A DNA stretch of 64,000 bases from Channallabes apus (lineage: Eukaryota; Chordata; Actinopteri; Siluriformes; Clariidae), in the NCBI GenBank assembly GCA_030522415.1, contig CM060105.1, positions 14,246,777 to 14,310,776 of the forward strand. The letters are read 5' to 3'. The notes beneath the pieces are model-generated. The model was not told the DNA's origin. It saw only the letters and a list, made by a program, of their open reading frames with translations, and did no database searches. The stretch's first letter is position 1; each line of letters opens with the position of its first letter. The position numbers were made by a program, and so were the translations under genes. This document shows, in pieces, positions 55,201 through 63,945 of the stretch.

Positions 55201-57930
55201 TACTGATTAAGAAGCGCCTATTTATCCCCGTTTCTTTTTCCTCCCCAGGAAAGTCCGAGGAGGCGAGCTGCGAGTCGGATCAGTTCCACTGCGCGAACGG
55301 GAAGTGCGTCCCGCAGTCGTGGAGGTGCAACACGATGGACGAGTGCGGGGACAACTCGGATGAGGAGCTGTGCGTTCACCCCAACCCCCCGTCCTCCTCC
55401 TCGTCCATCTTCTCCTTCCAGCCGTGCTCGTTCGATCAGTTCCCCTGCGTGTCCCGCTACACCCGCGTCCTCACCTGCCTCCCGCCTTCCCTCCGCTGCG
55501 ACGGGTCCATCGACTGCCAGGACCTGAGCGACGAGATCGACTGCGACGCCCCGGCCTGTTCTGAGCTCCGTCTGCAAAACTTCTACGGCACGTTCAGCTC
55601 TCCGAACTATCCGGACTTCTATCCTCCGGGCAGCGACTGCACGTGGCTCATCGATACGGGCGATCGGCGCCGGGTCGTCCTGCGCTTTCTGGATTTCAAA
55701 CTGGACGGGACCGGTTACTACGGAGACTTTGTAAAAGTCTACGACGGCTCGGAGGCGGAGCCCAGGCGGCTCCTTCGTGTTCTGACCGCCCTCGATTCGC
55801 GCACTTCCGTCACGACGATAATCTCGTCGTCAGGCCAGCTCCGGGTGCACTTCTACTCCGATAAGATCAACACGGCGCGAGGGTTCAACGCTACGTACCA
55901 GGTCGAGGGGTTTTGTTTGCCTTGGGAGATGCCGTGCGGAGGAAACTGGGGCTGTTACACAGAGCAGCAGCGTTGCGACGGTTACTGGCACTGCGCCAAC
56001 GGGAGAGACGAGCTAAACTGCAGCGGATGTGGCGAAGACGAGTTCCCCTGCTCGAGAAACGGCGCGTGCTACCCGCGATCCGACCGCTGCAACTATCAGA
56101 ACCGTTGCCCCAACGGCTCGGACGAGAAGAACTGCGCTTTCTGTCAGCCCGGGAACTTCCACTGCAGGAACGGGCGATGCGTGTTCGAGAGCTGGGTGTG
56201 TGACGCGCAGGATGACTGTGGGGACGCCAGCGACGAGGATGCCTGCCCCGTCGCCGTGCCGACACGCGTCATCGCCGCCGCAGTTATCGGCAGCCTGGTG
56301 TGCGGCCTCCTGCTCGTCATTGCGCTCGGCTGCACCTGCAAACTCTACTCTCTCAGGAGCTTCGAGCGCAGGTCAGTAAACCCAACTTAAACACGTACGG
56401 GTGTTTAAGTGTCCTGTTCAAGTGAGTCGGAATTGTTCTCAAGTTTGACAAATTGTATTTTATACACCATTGACACGAATATACAATATAAAGCACACCA
56501 ATTCACCTGACTAAATCTCTGTGCCCTCACAAGGGGAATCCCAGATGGCATTTTGTCTCACAGCTGTTTCCCACTGTATTGGACTGTGAACTCTGTTTTG
56601 TTGAGGATTTCCCGAAATTAAAATAGTTCACCATCAGGACAGCTTTACAGGACAGACATTTATCATTCTGCTCCCTCACTGATTCATTGATTCAGGCCAA
56701 TAGTGTCTATTTTTGTACAATATACACACTTACGTGATTCGTGTCGTATCTGTGGAAATTTGTAACTCGAATTAGTTCATAAGTTGGGGATTTTTTTTAT
56801 TTTTATTTTTTTAATATAGAAAAAAAAAATAAAAAATCGATGTGTGTATATATCGTTCATCTTTTTCTTTTCCTTTCAGGTCGTTTGAGACACAATTGTC
56901 CAGAGTTGAGGCAGAGTTACTAAGAAGAGAAGCTCCGCCCTCATATGGTCAGCTTATCGCTCAGGGTTTGATCCCGCCTGTGGAGGATTTCCCCGTCTGT
57001 TCTGGCAACCAGGTGAGACACCCTACTTCACTTTTTACCTTCACTCACTTTTTACATTTTTATTTATTTTTGACTATGCATTGTTTTTTTTTTCCCCCAA
57101 CATTATCCTTAGGATACAAAAAAAAAAAAAACTTTTTGTAAATCCATTATCGATACATCCTTTAAAAAAAAACTTATTTCTCTCTCTCTCTCTCTCTCTC
57201 TCTCCAGGCTTCTGTGTTGGAGAATCTCCGGCTGGCCGTTCGCTCTCAGCTCGGCTTCACCTCCATCCGACTGCCTTCCTCCGGTCGCCACGGCAACATC
57301 TGGCGCCGCCTCTTCAACTTCACGCGTTCTCGGCACTCCGCCTCCTTAGCGCTGGTGTCGTCCGGCGCAGGGGCGGAGACGGACTCGGGAAGCGCCTCTG
57401 CGAGTGCAGGAAGCTCGGCGCGCGCCTCGGACCGCCGCGACTCAGACGATTCGGAGGGCGAGCAGCAGGGGGCGGTGGGCGGAGCGTCGGCTTCCCTCCT
57501 GCCCCACAAAACCCCTCCCGCCGCCACCGTCGTGTCCGTTTCCGCGAGCGCGGCCCCGCACGCTGTACCCGAGAGCGACGAAATAGCTCCACCGCCTCCT
57601 GCCGGGCGCGGCTCGTTTGTTGCGCGCGGCCTCCGCTGGGTCCGGATGTCCCTCGGCTCACGCTTCGCACAGCAGAACCGGAGCCCCCTGAGACAGATGC
57701 AGAACGGGACGGCGAGCGAAGACGACGAGGACGAAGACGTGGAACTCCTCGTCCCTTTAACCGACGCGGACGCACCCACTACCGCGCCCTCGCTCCGAGG
57801 CAGGCCGGCGATCCGGGACGGGCCCTGCGAACACTGCGGGATGGTTCACACGGCTCAGATTCCCGACGCCTGCTTAGAGGCCACGGCTAGAACAGAAACC
57901 AGTGACGATGATTCTCTCTTGCTTTGTTAA
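49203..57930 (+). CDS. lrp12: lrp12, LDL receptor-related protein 12 (7 coding exons)
   Basis: Joined exons give 2451 coding bases, 816 residues plus stop (human about 859). Order: signal peptide (about 1-26), CUB1 (46-158), LDLa1 (165-201), LDLa2 (215-258), CUB2 (260-376), LDLa3-5 (about 380-416, 418-454, 456-491), one transmembrane segment (about 497-520, AAVIGSLVCGLLLVIALGC) and a 296-residue cytoplasmic tail. The tail has the near-invariant FETQLSRVEAELLRRE, APPSYGQLIAQGLIPP and ENLRLAVRSQLGF, and ends TSDDDSLLLC. The ectodomain LDLa repeats keep six cysteines and SDE calcium motifs. LRP12 (ST7) is a single-pass endocytic-type receptor whose tail binds cytoplasmic adaptors. These tail blocks and the CUB1 text distinguish it from LRP3 and LRP10. 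Exons 5 and 7 are strikingly GC-rich against AT-rich introns. gh lies tail-to-tail downstream, and zfpm2 lies head-to-head about 33 kb upstream. Confidence 0.96.
50163..50574. mobile_element. Small non-autonomous DNA transposon in lrp12 intron 1
   Basis: Ends tacagtaccgtgtgaaagac and, inverted, tacagtactgtgcaaaac form short imperfect terminal repeats with TA outermost, as in Tc1-like MITEs. The interior is AT-rich with no transposase. The rest of intron 1 (49279-51698) is AT-rich and holds a SINE-tail fragment near 49795-49850. Confidence 0.6.
51699..51755 (+). CDS. lrp12: lrp12 coding exon 2
   Basis: 57 bases after acceptor tttcttag, with donor gtgagt. Encodes EGFCSQHGDNVYVSGISN, the link from signal peptide to CUB1 (human counterpart ends VHISGVS). 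Phase 1 at both ends. Confidence 0.9.
51832..51967 (+). CDS. lrp12: lrp12 coding exon 3 (CUB1, first half)
   Basis: Acceptor gtgtgtgtag, donor gtacca. Encodes ACGDVVEQIRASSGVITSPG through RANPGEIITI, nearly identical to LRP12 CUB1. The acceptor lies in a short GT run. Confidence 0.95.
53865..54067 (+). CDS. lrp12: lrp12 coding exon 4 (CUB1, second half)
   Basis: Acceptor catgttcag, donor gtagcg. Encodes FQDFEIQSSHRCGLDWISI through HVWIKFHSDDTLTGKG and FRLSYITG. Intron 3 (51968-53864) holds CA runs and AT-rich text but no gene. Confidence 0.95.
55249..56371 (+). CDS. lrp12: lrp12 coding exon 5 (LDLa1-2, CUB2, LDLa3-5, TM)
   Basis: 1123 bases after acceptor ctccccag, donor gtcagt. This one large exon carries most of the ectodomain plus the transmembrane helix. 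It is GC-rich and CpG-rich, unlike its introns. Intron 4 (54068-55248) is AT-rich with no recognised content. Confidence 0.96.
56880..57012 (+). CDS. lrp12: lrp12 coding exon 6 (juxtamembrane tail)
   Basis: Acceptor cctttcag, donor gtgaga. Encodes RSFETQLSRVEAELLRREAP and the PPSY-containing GQLIAQGLIPPVEDFP. This is the most conserved stretch of the tail. Intron 5 (56372-56879) has no recognised content. Confidence 0.96.
57208..57930 (+). CDS. lrp12: lrp12 coding exon 7 (cytoplasmic tail, stop)
   Basis: The acceptor follows a TC run that serves as its pyrimidine tract. Encodes ASVLENLRLAVRSQLGF at the start, a Ser/Ala-rich acidic middle, GPCEHCGMVHTAQIPD, and ends DDSLLLC with TAA at 57928. 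Long frames on other strands here are GC-driven shadows. Confidence 0.95.
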   Translation, partial: ASVLENLRLAVRSQLGFTSIRLPSSGRHGNIWRRLFNFTRSRHSASLALVSSGAGAETDSGSASASAGSSARASDRRDSDDSEGEQQGAVGGASASLLPHKTPPAATVVSVSASAAPHAVPESDEIAPPPPAGRGSFVARGLRWVRMSLGSRFAQQNRSPLRQMQNGTASEDDEDEDVELLVPLTDADAPTTAPSLRGRPAIRDGPCEHCGMVHTAQIPDACLEATARTETSDDDSLLLC

Positions 57931-58555
57931 TCCTCAACACACTACCCGCTTTGCCTTTTGCTTCTTCACTTTCCTTAGCGAAGGAGGGGGAAGTCTTGAA
58001 TGTTTTTTCGACACCTGTCCGTTACCCCCCGTGACCTTTCTCCAAGAGCTTCAGAGCAGTTCCGGTGATGCCGTCTACCCTCCACTGTGCAGCTTCCTGT
58101 CTCTGGTTTAGCTTAAGCGGTTAAAGTGGTTGTATGCTGGTTAGGATGACCGGATGTTTTTTTTATTTTTTATTTTTTTATTATTATTATTATTATTTTT
58201 TAATAATGTCCAAAGACTGACCGAGGGGGCCCTATCTTTGATCCCCTGGGCAAGACCCTCAACCCCTTAACTGTTCGGCCATAAGCTTGGATTGAGTTAT
58301 GCCTTACTTGCCAAATAGGTTAATGTTTTCCCGGAGAGGGAAGGGGTTTTGGGATACGTAAGCAGCATCATGTGAGAGAAACCGAAAAGATTTATAAACA
58401 CTGTTTGGTAGAGGAATTGATCGTACACTGGTGCTGAAGGAACTAGATGCTAAAGGTATTGAATTATTCTCATGTCAATGGAAAGGCTGCAGAATCTCCC
58501 AGACGGTACGTTAAGCTGTGGCATCGCGACTCTTCATTCCGATTTCAAAAAAAAT

Positions 58556-58561
58556 AATAAA
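58556..58561 (+). terminator. Candidate lrp12 polyadenylation signal 1
   Basis: aataaa about 626 bases after the lrp12 stop, followed by T-rich sequence. Confidence 0.5.
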
Positions 58562-58926
58562 GCTGGATTGTGAATTTTTTTTTCTTTCTTTTTTTTCTTT
58601 CCCTTACAGATTATTTATAAGGCAGCGTGAATTTAAGGAGTGACTATTTTTAAAGGATGTTATGTTCTCTAACAGCCATCAATGTTGTGTTGTATTTATT
58701 GTTTCTTTACCGCTTAACGTTTGGGTACTGAGAACTTTGTGTGTGAGAGAGAAAGAGAGCATGAGTGAGTGTGTATTTATTACTGGTTTTAATTTCATTA
58801 GTGGTTACTTGAGAAGCATGTTACATCGTCTTGTGTTTTTGTTTGTTTTTGTTTTTTTAAGTGATTTTGTGTACGAAAGAAAGTAAATGTATATAAATAT
58901 GCGTAACTGGTTACTGCATTAAAAAG

Positions 58927-58932
58927 AATAAA
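58927..58932 (+). terminator. Candidate lrp12 polyadenylation signal 2
   Basis: aataaa about 1 kb after the stop, followed by gttggttcctgc (G/T-rich). Either or both signals could be used. Confidence 0.5.
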
Positions 58933-59068
58933 GTATTCCATCCCAAGTTGGTTCCTGCAGCATCTTTACAGTATATACTGTATAAAAAGTATCTTCCGGT
59001 GTCCCCTCACGTGATGTGTCCTGATTTTCCCAGACATGACGGCGTTTTGAGATGGACTTTTGATTAGG

Positions 59069-59300
59069 ACGTTCGATTCAGGTTTGATTGCATGGATCAT
59101 CGTTAAAGTCGATCACCTCAGAGTCGTCCTGTGCTTACTGGATTTCAAATCAGACCGAACTGGTTGCTGTGGAGATTTCGTAAAAGTCTTTGACGCCTCC
59201 TTCGTGTTCTTATCCCAGTCGATCACGTACTTCCGTCATAACTATAATCGTGAGGACCACTCCGGGTGTACTTTTATGCAGATAGTGATATTAAGTGACA
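59069..59300 (+). pseudogene. Decayed copy of the lrp12 CUB2 region
   Basis: The frame around 59085-59195 reads LRVVLCLLDFKSDRTG then GDFVKVFDA. lrp12 exon 5 encodes RRVVLRFLDFKLDGTG and GDFVKVYDG at 55669-55747. Base-level matches include gtcgtcctg, ctggatttcaaa, gtaaaagtct and ctccttcgtgttct. After that a deletion of about 20 bases and small shifts break the frame, but acttccgtca and ctccgggtg still align. It lies about 140 bases past the lrp12 polyadenylation signal. No splice sites, no CUB cysteines and no full domain remain. Confidence 0.85.
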
Positions 59301-59594
59301 TTTCTAACTAATTTATTCATTAAAGAACCTCATTTGTGCTTGGTCAGGCTGGTTTGTTTTCAGGAGCAATAAAATATCCATTTATCAAAAAAAAATAAAT
59401 CTAACTGGGATTTCCTTTGGGATCAATAAAGTATCTACTGTAGTGGAATGCCCACAAATATTGTTATAATTTACACACGCGATTAAAGGTTGTTTGCTCA
59501 CCAGCCTGCCCCAGTTAGAAGTTAAGCACTTGACAGCAATGGACAAGTCTTACGTCTCACAGCAATGCACAAAGCTGAAAACTAGAAGAAGAGT
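59301..59594. other. lrp12-gh intergenic spacer
   Basis: AT-rich; contains an ataaagtatctac-type fragment. Nothing coding. Confidence 0.4.
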
Positions 59595-59765
59595 AAATAC
59601 TTTTTAATAGGAAAATAAACACTGGTTATTTCACATTCATCCACCAGGATCGTACTCCAAAGTTAACAGAAGTCAAAAGCAATAAACCTGGATATATTTG
59701 TTTTTTTGTCAGTTTCTGATATAAAGCCAGATTTTTGCATAGTACCGTTGCGAAATTGGTCCCAC
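59595..59765 (-). repeat. Duplicated fragment of the gh 3' flank
   Basis: Blocks aaaataaacactgg, tttcacattcatcca, ccaggatcgtactcc, agttaacagaag, tttgatataaagcc-like text and tagtaccgttgcgaaattgg match, in order and orientation, the blocks at 60462-60675 beside gh (aaaataaacactga, tttcacattcatcaac, ccaggagcattctc, tttgatataaagccgaa, tagcaccattgtgaaatggg). A SINE follows, so no gh coding part is seen. Confidence 0.75.
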
Positions 59766-59767
59766 TT

Positions 59768-59930
59768 GTCATTTACATGCTCATGGCATTTGACAGACGG
59801 CCTTACTTTTTTTTCTTTTTAATCTCATTATACATCTGAGCAGTGGCAACTTCGGTGGTGCTGAACCTGAGACCTTCTGATCAGTAGTGTAATGCCTTAA
59901 CCACTGAGCTACTCCTGCCTCCTATTGTCA
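59768..59930 (-). mobile_element. tRNA-derived SINE, - copy, decayed
   Basis: catttacatgctcatggcat, ttgacagacggccttac, catctgagcagtggcaactt and the reversed head taaccactgagctactcctg. It is a degraded version of the SINE at 12540. Confidence 0.7.
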
Positions 59931-60320
59931 CCATACTAGACAAAAGCTCCTCTACTGTGAAAACTTCCCCAAGTTGAAAATATTGACACTGGAGACTCCT
60001 TCCATAGATGTTAAATATGTCTTCTTACAGAATCTGTCACCATTTCAACAATTGTGTTAAATTGAATGTTTTAGTCTAAACCCCGTTGTATAAATCTGTA
60101 CTCTCCAAGATGCTGTCATGGACAATTAAACCCCTTCTGACCAATCGGATTTGCCAATTCATCAGCACTTTTTACATTTTTTCTTCTTTAAATAAATCTC
60201 ACCCATAAACACAATTCTGTTTTAATTCTGCGATAATGTCATTTTATGGCATTAATTAGCAATAATTTAATGCAAGTGATGATGACGACACATATGAACT
60301 CATAAGTCTTCCCCAGATTG
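59931..60320. repeat. Old dispersed DNA repeat fragment
   Basis: tgtcaccatactagacaaaa, gacactggagactccttcca, cagaatctgtcaccatttca and ctgaccaatcggatttgcca recall a fish interspersed repeat I know only by texture. No coding content. Confidence 0.4.
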
Positions 60321-60391
60321 AGATACCCAAGCAAAAACAAACAAATCACAAGTAATCAGATATTAATGCATAGATTAGATTTATTAGAGAT

Positions 60392-60392
<1 letters not shown>

Positions 60393-60434
<42 letters not shown>
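60393..60434. repeat. CA microsatellite
   Basis: About 20 CA units between the lrp12 and gh 3' ends. Confidence 0.92.
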
Positions 60435-60436
<2 letters not shown>

Positions 60437-60584
60437 AGTATACAGTGTTGAATACTAAATGAAGAGAAAATAAACACTGAACATTTCACATTCATCAACC
60501 AGGAGCATTCTCATCCACTCCACAGTTAACACTGTTCTTTACTCAGATTAGCAAAGATTGGCAAAATTAAATGAAATAGTCCTG

Positions 60585-60609
60585 GATTTATTTATTTATT
60601 TATTTATTT
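60585..60609 (-). terminator. Candidate gh polyadenylation signals
   Basis: The minus strand reads overlapping aataaa copies (tttattta repeated on the plus strand), about 295-315 bases after the gh stop. The fit to a short gh 3' untranslated region is reasonable; no nearer aataaa was seen. Confidence 0.45.
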
Positions 60610-60901
60610 TTGGTCATTGTTTGATATAAAGCCGAATTTGTTTTCGCGTAGCACCATTGTGAAATGGGTCCCATTTTACAACCCTGAAGTCGCAAAGAGA
60701 GAGAAATCTGCAAAATGTGTGAAGGGAGGAGTTCTCCTCAGTGAGCAGGATAAAATACATAATGTTATAAGTGAAAACGGCGGATACATTTAACCACACC
60801 TGGATTCTACTAAAAAGAAACATTTTTTAAAAAGGTCTAAAACCCAAAACCTGTCTCAGATCTCAGGCTGTGGCTAAATTGTGCGCACGCTCACGCGCCC
60901 C

Positions 60902-61105
60902 CTACAGGGTGCAGTTGGAATCCAGGGATCTCCTGCACTTGGCCACGCTGAGATAAGTCTCCACTTTGTGCATGTCCTTCTTGAAGCAAGACAGCAGACG
61001 GAAGCTCTTCCTCAAGTTCCCCTCGCTCAGGGTCTGGTAGAAATCCTCGAAGGGCGGAGCAAATGCGTCGTTCTCGTCCAGGCTGGTCTGTCCATCCACA
61101 CATCC
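60902..61105 (-). CDS. gh1: gh exon 5 (C-terminus, stop)
   Basis: 67 codons plus TAG, after acceptor tccaatag. Encodes [18 protein letters not shown] through [17 protein letters not shown] to CTL. Helix 4 and both C-terminal disulfide cysteines lie here. Confidence 0.97.
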   Translation of the reverse strand, partial: GCVDGQTSLDENDAFAPPFEDFYQTLSEGNLRKSFRLLSCFKKDMHKVETYLSVAKCRRSLDSNCTL

Positions 61106-62775
61106 CTATTGGACCCAAAGTAAGAAATCAAAGGCAACGGAACGTGCGGTTATCGGGAAATAACCAACGGCACAGTCATTCAAACAAACCATATCTCGTG
61201 GAAATAGCACGAGATCTTCATCATTAATGGCAATGAACACACATTACATTCTTTATTCTTTTTTTATAACAACACTACATGCAGTTACTCACCTCGATAA
61301 GCACGCCGATGCCCATTTTCAGGTCCGCCAGCTTCTCAGAGATATGGTTAGGGTTGCCCAGGTTCTTGCTGGGGAACTCCCATGACTCGATCAGGCGGTA
61401 GGAGGTGTGCAGCAGTTTCAGCACCTTGTACAAAACATACTTAACAGTTATGGCCATGAAAAGAAGTATATTGACTTACTGATCCACAAGCATCATTATT
61501 TAATGTTGTTGTTGGTCTTCCGTCAAGGGGTCGCCACACAACTTGGAATGGGTTTTTACACCGGATACGCTTCTGGACTCAAACCCTACCATTTTATCCA
61601 GGTTTGGGACCGGCACTGTATCCAGGTGGGGAATCAAACCCGAGTCTCCCGCATAGCAGGTGAGAAACCTCCCACTAAGCCGTCAATGCCTCCAGTAAAT
61701 CTTACATTTCATAATAATAAATATTACCACACTTTCTTTATACACTTAAAGGAGCAGTGTGTGATTTTCAGATCCTTTACATAGAAAACTAAAAAATGAG
61801 TTAATATGGTTTTGGATGATGGTGGAACTGATGGAGCCCAGAAAAATTAAGCTTTAAACAAAGATAAACTTAAGCTTTAAGCATAAACAGAGATTAAGAA
61901 GATTCAAAATCTTCTAAAAGACCATTCACTCTAAGGTATCTCTAAAATGATATGCTTAAAGATTACATATTGCACCTTTAAATTATTCAGGTTACAAATG
62001 AGCGAAGAATCGCCAATTTCTGGTCATTTTTCATAATCTGTTTGTCTATAGTATATCTCTACATTAATATAACAATATAGTGAATGCAAGGTAAATTTCT
62101 TTCACAAATCAGCTTTGTGACTTACGGAGCTTTTCTGGGTCTCGTCCTTGCCTGCCGGAGCCTCGATAGAGTCCGAGTTGCAGAACGACAGGGGGAAGAT
62201 CTTGCTCAGCTGTTTGCGTTCTTCAGGTAACAAAGCTTCTTCCTTTTAGTTTCGCAACACATCAAGAGATTCAGCTAGTGAATACAACAGACGTAAAGCT
62301 TAAAGCTAACACGATACCAAGGTGTAAACCAGGGGTTAAATCAATCTCAAGCAAGCTTACAAAGTCATCCATCATCTTGGCAGCCAGTTGGTGAAGGTGT
62401 TGCACACGGATGACCGCGTTGTTGAAGAGCCGCTGGGTCTCGAAAGTCGCCCCTCGATTAAAGAACAGACTCGCCACCACCACAGAGAGCAGCACCAACA
62501 CTGTAGACGAAGACAAGCAGTACATTGGTGTACATTACGTATTGAACAAATGAAGCACAAAGTGACTGTTTCCACCACAAGACTAACTTTATGGCCATAA
62601 ACTGATGAGTAGAAAAGTCGTGAAGAAAAGAAGAAAAGTCAAGCATGGTGTACCCTTTATTTTAATAACAGCCATACCAGTAGTTCAGTGACCCACCAAC
62701 ATCAAGATCCTCATTTCTACACTGAAATACCAAAGTCGTAACATAACACCATGTCAAAGCCTTACCTCGAGCCAT
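60902..62775 (-). CDS. gh1: gh, growth hormone (5 exons)
   Basis: The five exons join to 603 bases: 200 residues plus stop, with GT/AG introns and correct phases. This is the pituitary somatotropin, secreted to bind the GH receptor and drive growth and IGF1 production. The signal peptide is about 1-22 ([20 protein letters not shown]) and mature GH starts near FETQRLFNN. Cysteines C71 and C173 (large loop), C190 and C198 (C-terminal loop) are present. An extra C135 is present, as in ostariophysan GH. The C-terminal NCT is an N-glycosylation sequon. Conserved blocks include [46 protein letters not shown] and [11 protein letters not shown]. The [17 protein letters not shown] region is shorter than in cyprinids and matches my memory of clariid/silurid GH. 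Mammalian GH genes also have five exons. It lies tail-to-tail with lrp12, 3 kb away. Confidence 0.97.
61293..61424 (-). CDS. gh1: gh exon 4
   Basis: 44 codons, phase 0 at both ends: [17 protein letters not shown] through KMGIGVLIE. Donor gtgagt. Acceptor gtacaag has a weak pyrimidine tract; I chose it because it gives VLKLL after KSS, the usual GH junction. Confidence 0.93.
61500..61692 (-). repeat. Dispersed fish repeat in gh intron 3
   Basis: gtcttccgtcaaggggtcgc, ggtttgggaccggcactgta, tccaggtggggaatcaaacc and cgagtctcccgcatagcagg resemble a tRNA-like, SINE-type teleost repeat reading on the minus strand. The rest of intron 3 (61425-62125) is AT-rich. Confidence 0.6.
62126..62242 (-). CDS. 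gh1: gh exon 3
   Basis: 39 codons, phase 0 to 0. Acceptor ctaaaag, donor gtaagt. Encodes [20 protein letters not shown] with C71, then [12 protein letters not shown]. Confidence 0.96.
62361..62500 (-). CDS. gh1: gh exon 2
   Basis: 140 bases after acceptor tctacag, donor gtaagc. Encodes the rest of the signal peptide, then helix 1 to KMMDDF. Confidence 0.97.
62766..62775 (-). CDS. gh1: gh exon 1 coding part
   Basis: Ten bases (ATG GCT CGA G) before donor gtaagg, encoding MA-R and the first base of V4. Such a tiny first coding exon is the standard GH gene structure. Confidence 0.95.
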
Positions 62776-62854
62776 TTTTGCCAAATCTCTGTGACGAAAC
62801 TTTTTCAGATCTCGCTGAAGTCTCAATGGCTTTGTCTCTCGCTGCGCTGGACCC

Positions 62855-62863
62855 ATTTTTATA
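62855..62863 (-). promoter_or_regulatory. gh TATA box
   Basis: The minus strand reads tataaaaat about 80 bases upstream of the ATG. A transcription start would be expected near 62825-62830. Confidence 0.85.
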
Positions 62864-62870
62864 CGTGAAC

Positions 62871-62890
62871 CAAACATGTTTAATGCATCA
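62871..62890 (-). promoter_or_regulatory. Candidate Pit-1 site of gh
   Basis: tgatgcattaaacatg just upstream of the TATA box resembles the Pit-1 (POU1F1) consensus atg.at.a, with a second ttaatgaat-type core near 62950. Fish gh promoters normally have several Pit-1 sites. Motif only. Confidence 0.4.
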
Positions 62891-63164
62891 ACATGAGAAA
62901 CCTCACACCTTCCACAATAACATCCTGGCTGATTTCTATTATCTCTTGTTAATGAATAGTTATTCAACTGGTATAGGCTGATACGCTTTCAGGTGTTTTT
63001 TTTTTTTTTTGTATGTGACATTTTGTTCCATGACTTCAGGAGGAATGAGGCCATCACTGGCACAATAAGTCATGTAGCACCTTTTATTCAGCAATTAGAA
63101 CACATTGTAAAATGTTTAAAATGTTATCATTTAAGGTGATTGCATTACATTATTCCTTCCATCC

Positions 63165-63452
63165 ATCTAGGAACCTCTGTAGTCCACTACGGACCGTGGA
63201 GGTCAAATAGTGATTACCATTGTAGTTATTCCCATTTTACAACCTTGCTATGACCTCCACATACTACAGGCAGTTTTGGAATGCCAGTCAGCCTAATCCG
63301 CATGTCTTTGGGATGTGTGAGTAACCAGATGAAACCAACCGTGCATGGGGAGAACATGCATACTCCGTGCGCACAGACCCAATGGCGAGAATCGAACCCA
63401 GTCCCTGGAGATGCAAGGTGACAGTGCTAAGCACTACACTACTGTATTGCCA
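63165..63452 (-). repeat. Family A repeat, - copy
   Basis: catccatctaggaacctctg, catactacaggcagttttgg, ttgggatgtgtgagtaacca, ggggagaacatgcatactcc and gtgacagtgctaagcactac. Same subfamily as 12946-13160. Confidence 0.75.
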
Positions 63453-63769
63453 CTTACACTATAGGGCCCAAGCACAGCATGATACTATGACGTCATTGCT
63501 TTTGAATAGTGCCGGTGTCATAATGGCCCAAGAACATGACCTTTTTTCATTCCGCCAGTCTTTATGCTCCATAGAAAACTGAAGCCTTTTTTTCTGATTA
63601 GTCTCACTAACAAGCGGTTTTCTTATGGACATGTAAGTTGAAGGTTCAGCACTATATCACTAGATTTTTATAATAATGTATTGGACAGTTCTTAACCCAG
63701 GTCCAGTCATTTTAGCAATCTCCTTAGCTATTTTTTTTGTTTGATGCAGGCCAATAATTTGCCTTTCTG
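63453..63769. other. gh upstream spacer
   Basis: AT-rich, with no gene or clear repeat apart from a possible Tc1 remnant at its right edge. Confidence 0.35.
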
Positions 63770-63925
63770 AAACACCACATCTTTTGTACCATTCCTATGG
63801 TGAAACATGGTGGTGGCAGCATCATATTATGGTGGTGCTTCTCAGTGGCAGGTATGGGGAGACTGGTAATAGAATTGAAAGATGGATGAATGCAGCCAAT
63901 AAAATGAACATCCTAGAAGAAACTG
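63770..63925 (+). pseudogene. Tc1-like transposase fragment
   Basis: Forward translation gives [19 protein letters not shown] text (atggtgaaacatggtggtgg, cagcatcatattatggtggt) then [12 protein letters not shown], with a stop in gatggatga. This corresponds to the glycine-rich box KYGGGSVMVWGCF and the following GRL of the intact transposase at 4631-5701. Only about 50 codons remain. Confidence 0.75.
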
Positions 63926-63938
63926 GTGTTCTTCTAGG
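63912..63938. repeat. Perfect 10-bp hairpin
   Basis: cctagaagaa and ttcttctagg around actggtg. It directly precedes a larger palindrome. Confidence 0.7.
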
Positions 63939-63945
63939 ACGTTCT

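Larger units (their letters stand above)
57931..58950 (+). other. lrp12 3' untranslated region
   Basis: AT-rich after the stop, with a SINE-like fragment near 58215-58320 (gccctatctttgatcccctg ... cttgccaaatagg). It ends at the second of two polyadenylation signals. Confidence 0.6.

Noticed and set aside
57081..57890. 269-codon frame overlapping lrp12 exon 7 in another frame, plus minus-strand frames
   Set aside because: GC-rich exon shadow. Arginine-rich content, and the lrp12 frame is fully conserved.
55249..57930. Assignment of the receptor to lrp3 or lrp10
   Set aside because: The CUB1 text, the exact LDLa order and the tail blocks ENLRLAVRSQLGF and GMVHTAQIPD match LRP12. zfpm2 as neighbour agrees.
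59060..59311. Small functional secreted CUB protein
   Set aside because: No signal peptide, incomplete domain, lost cysteines and a broken match to lrp12. It is better explained as a pseudogene.
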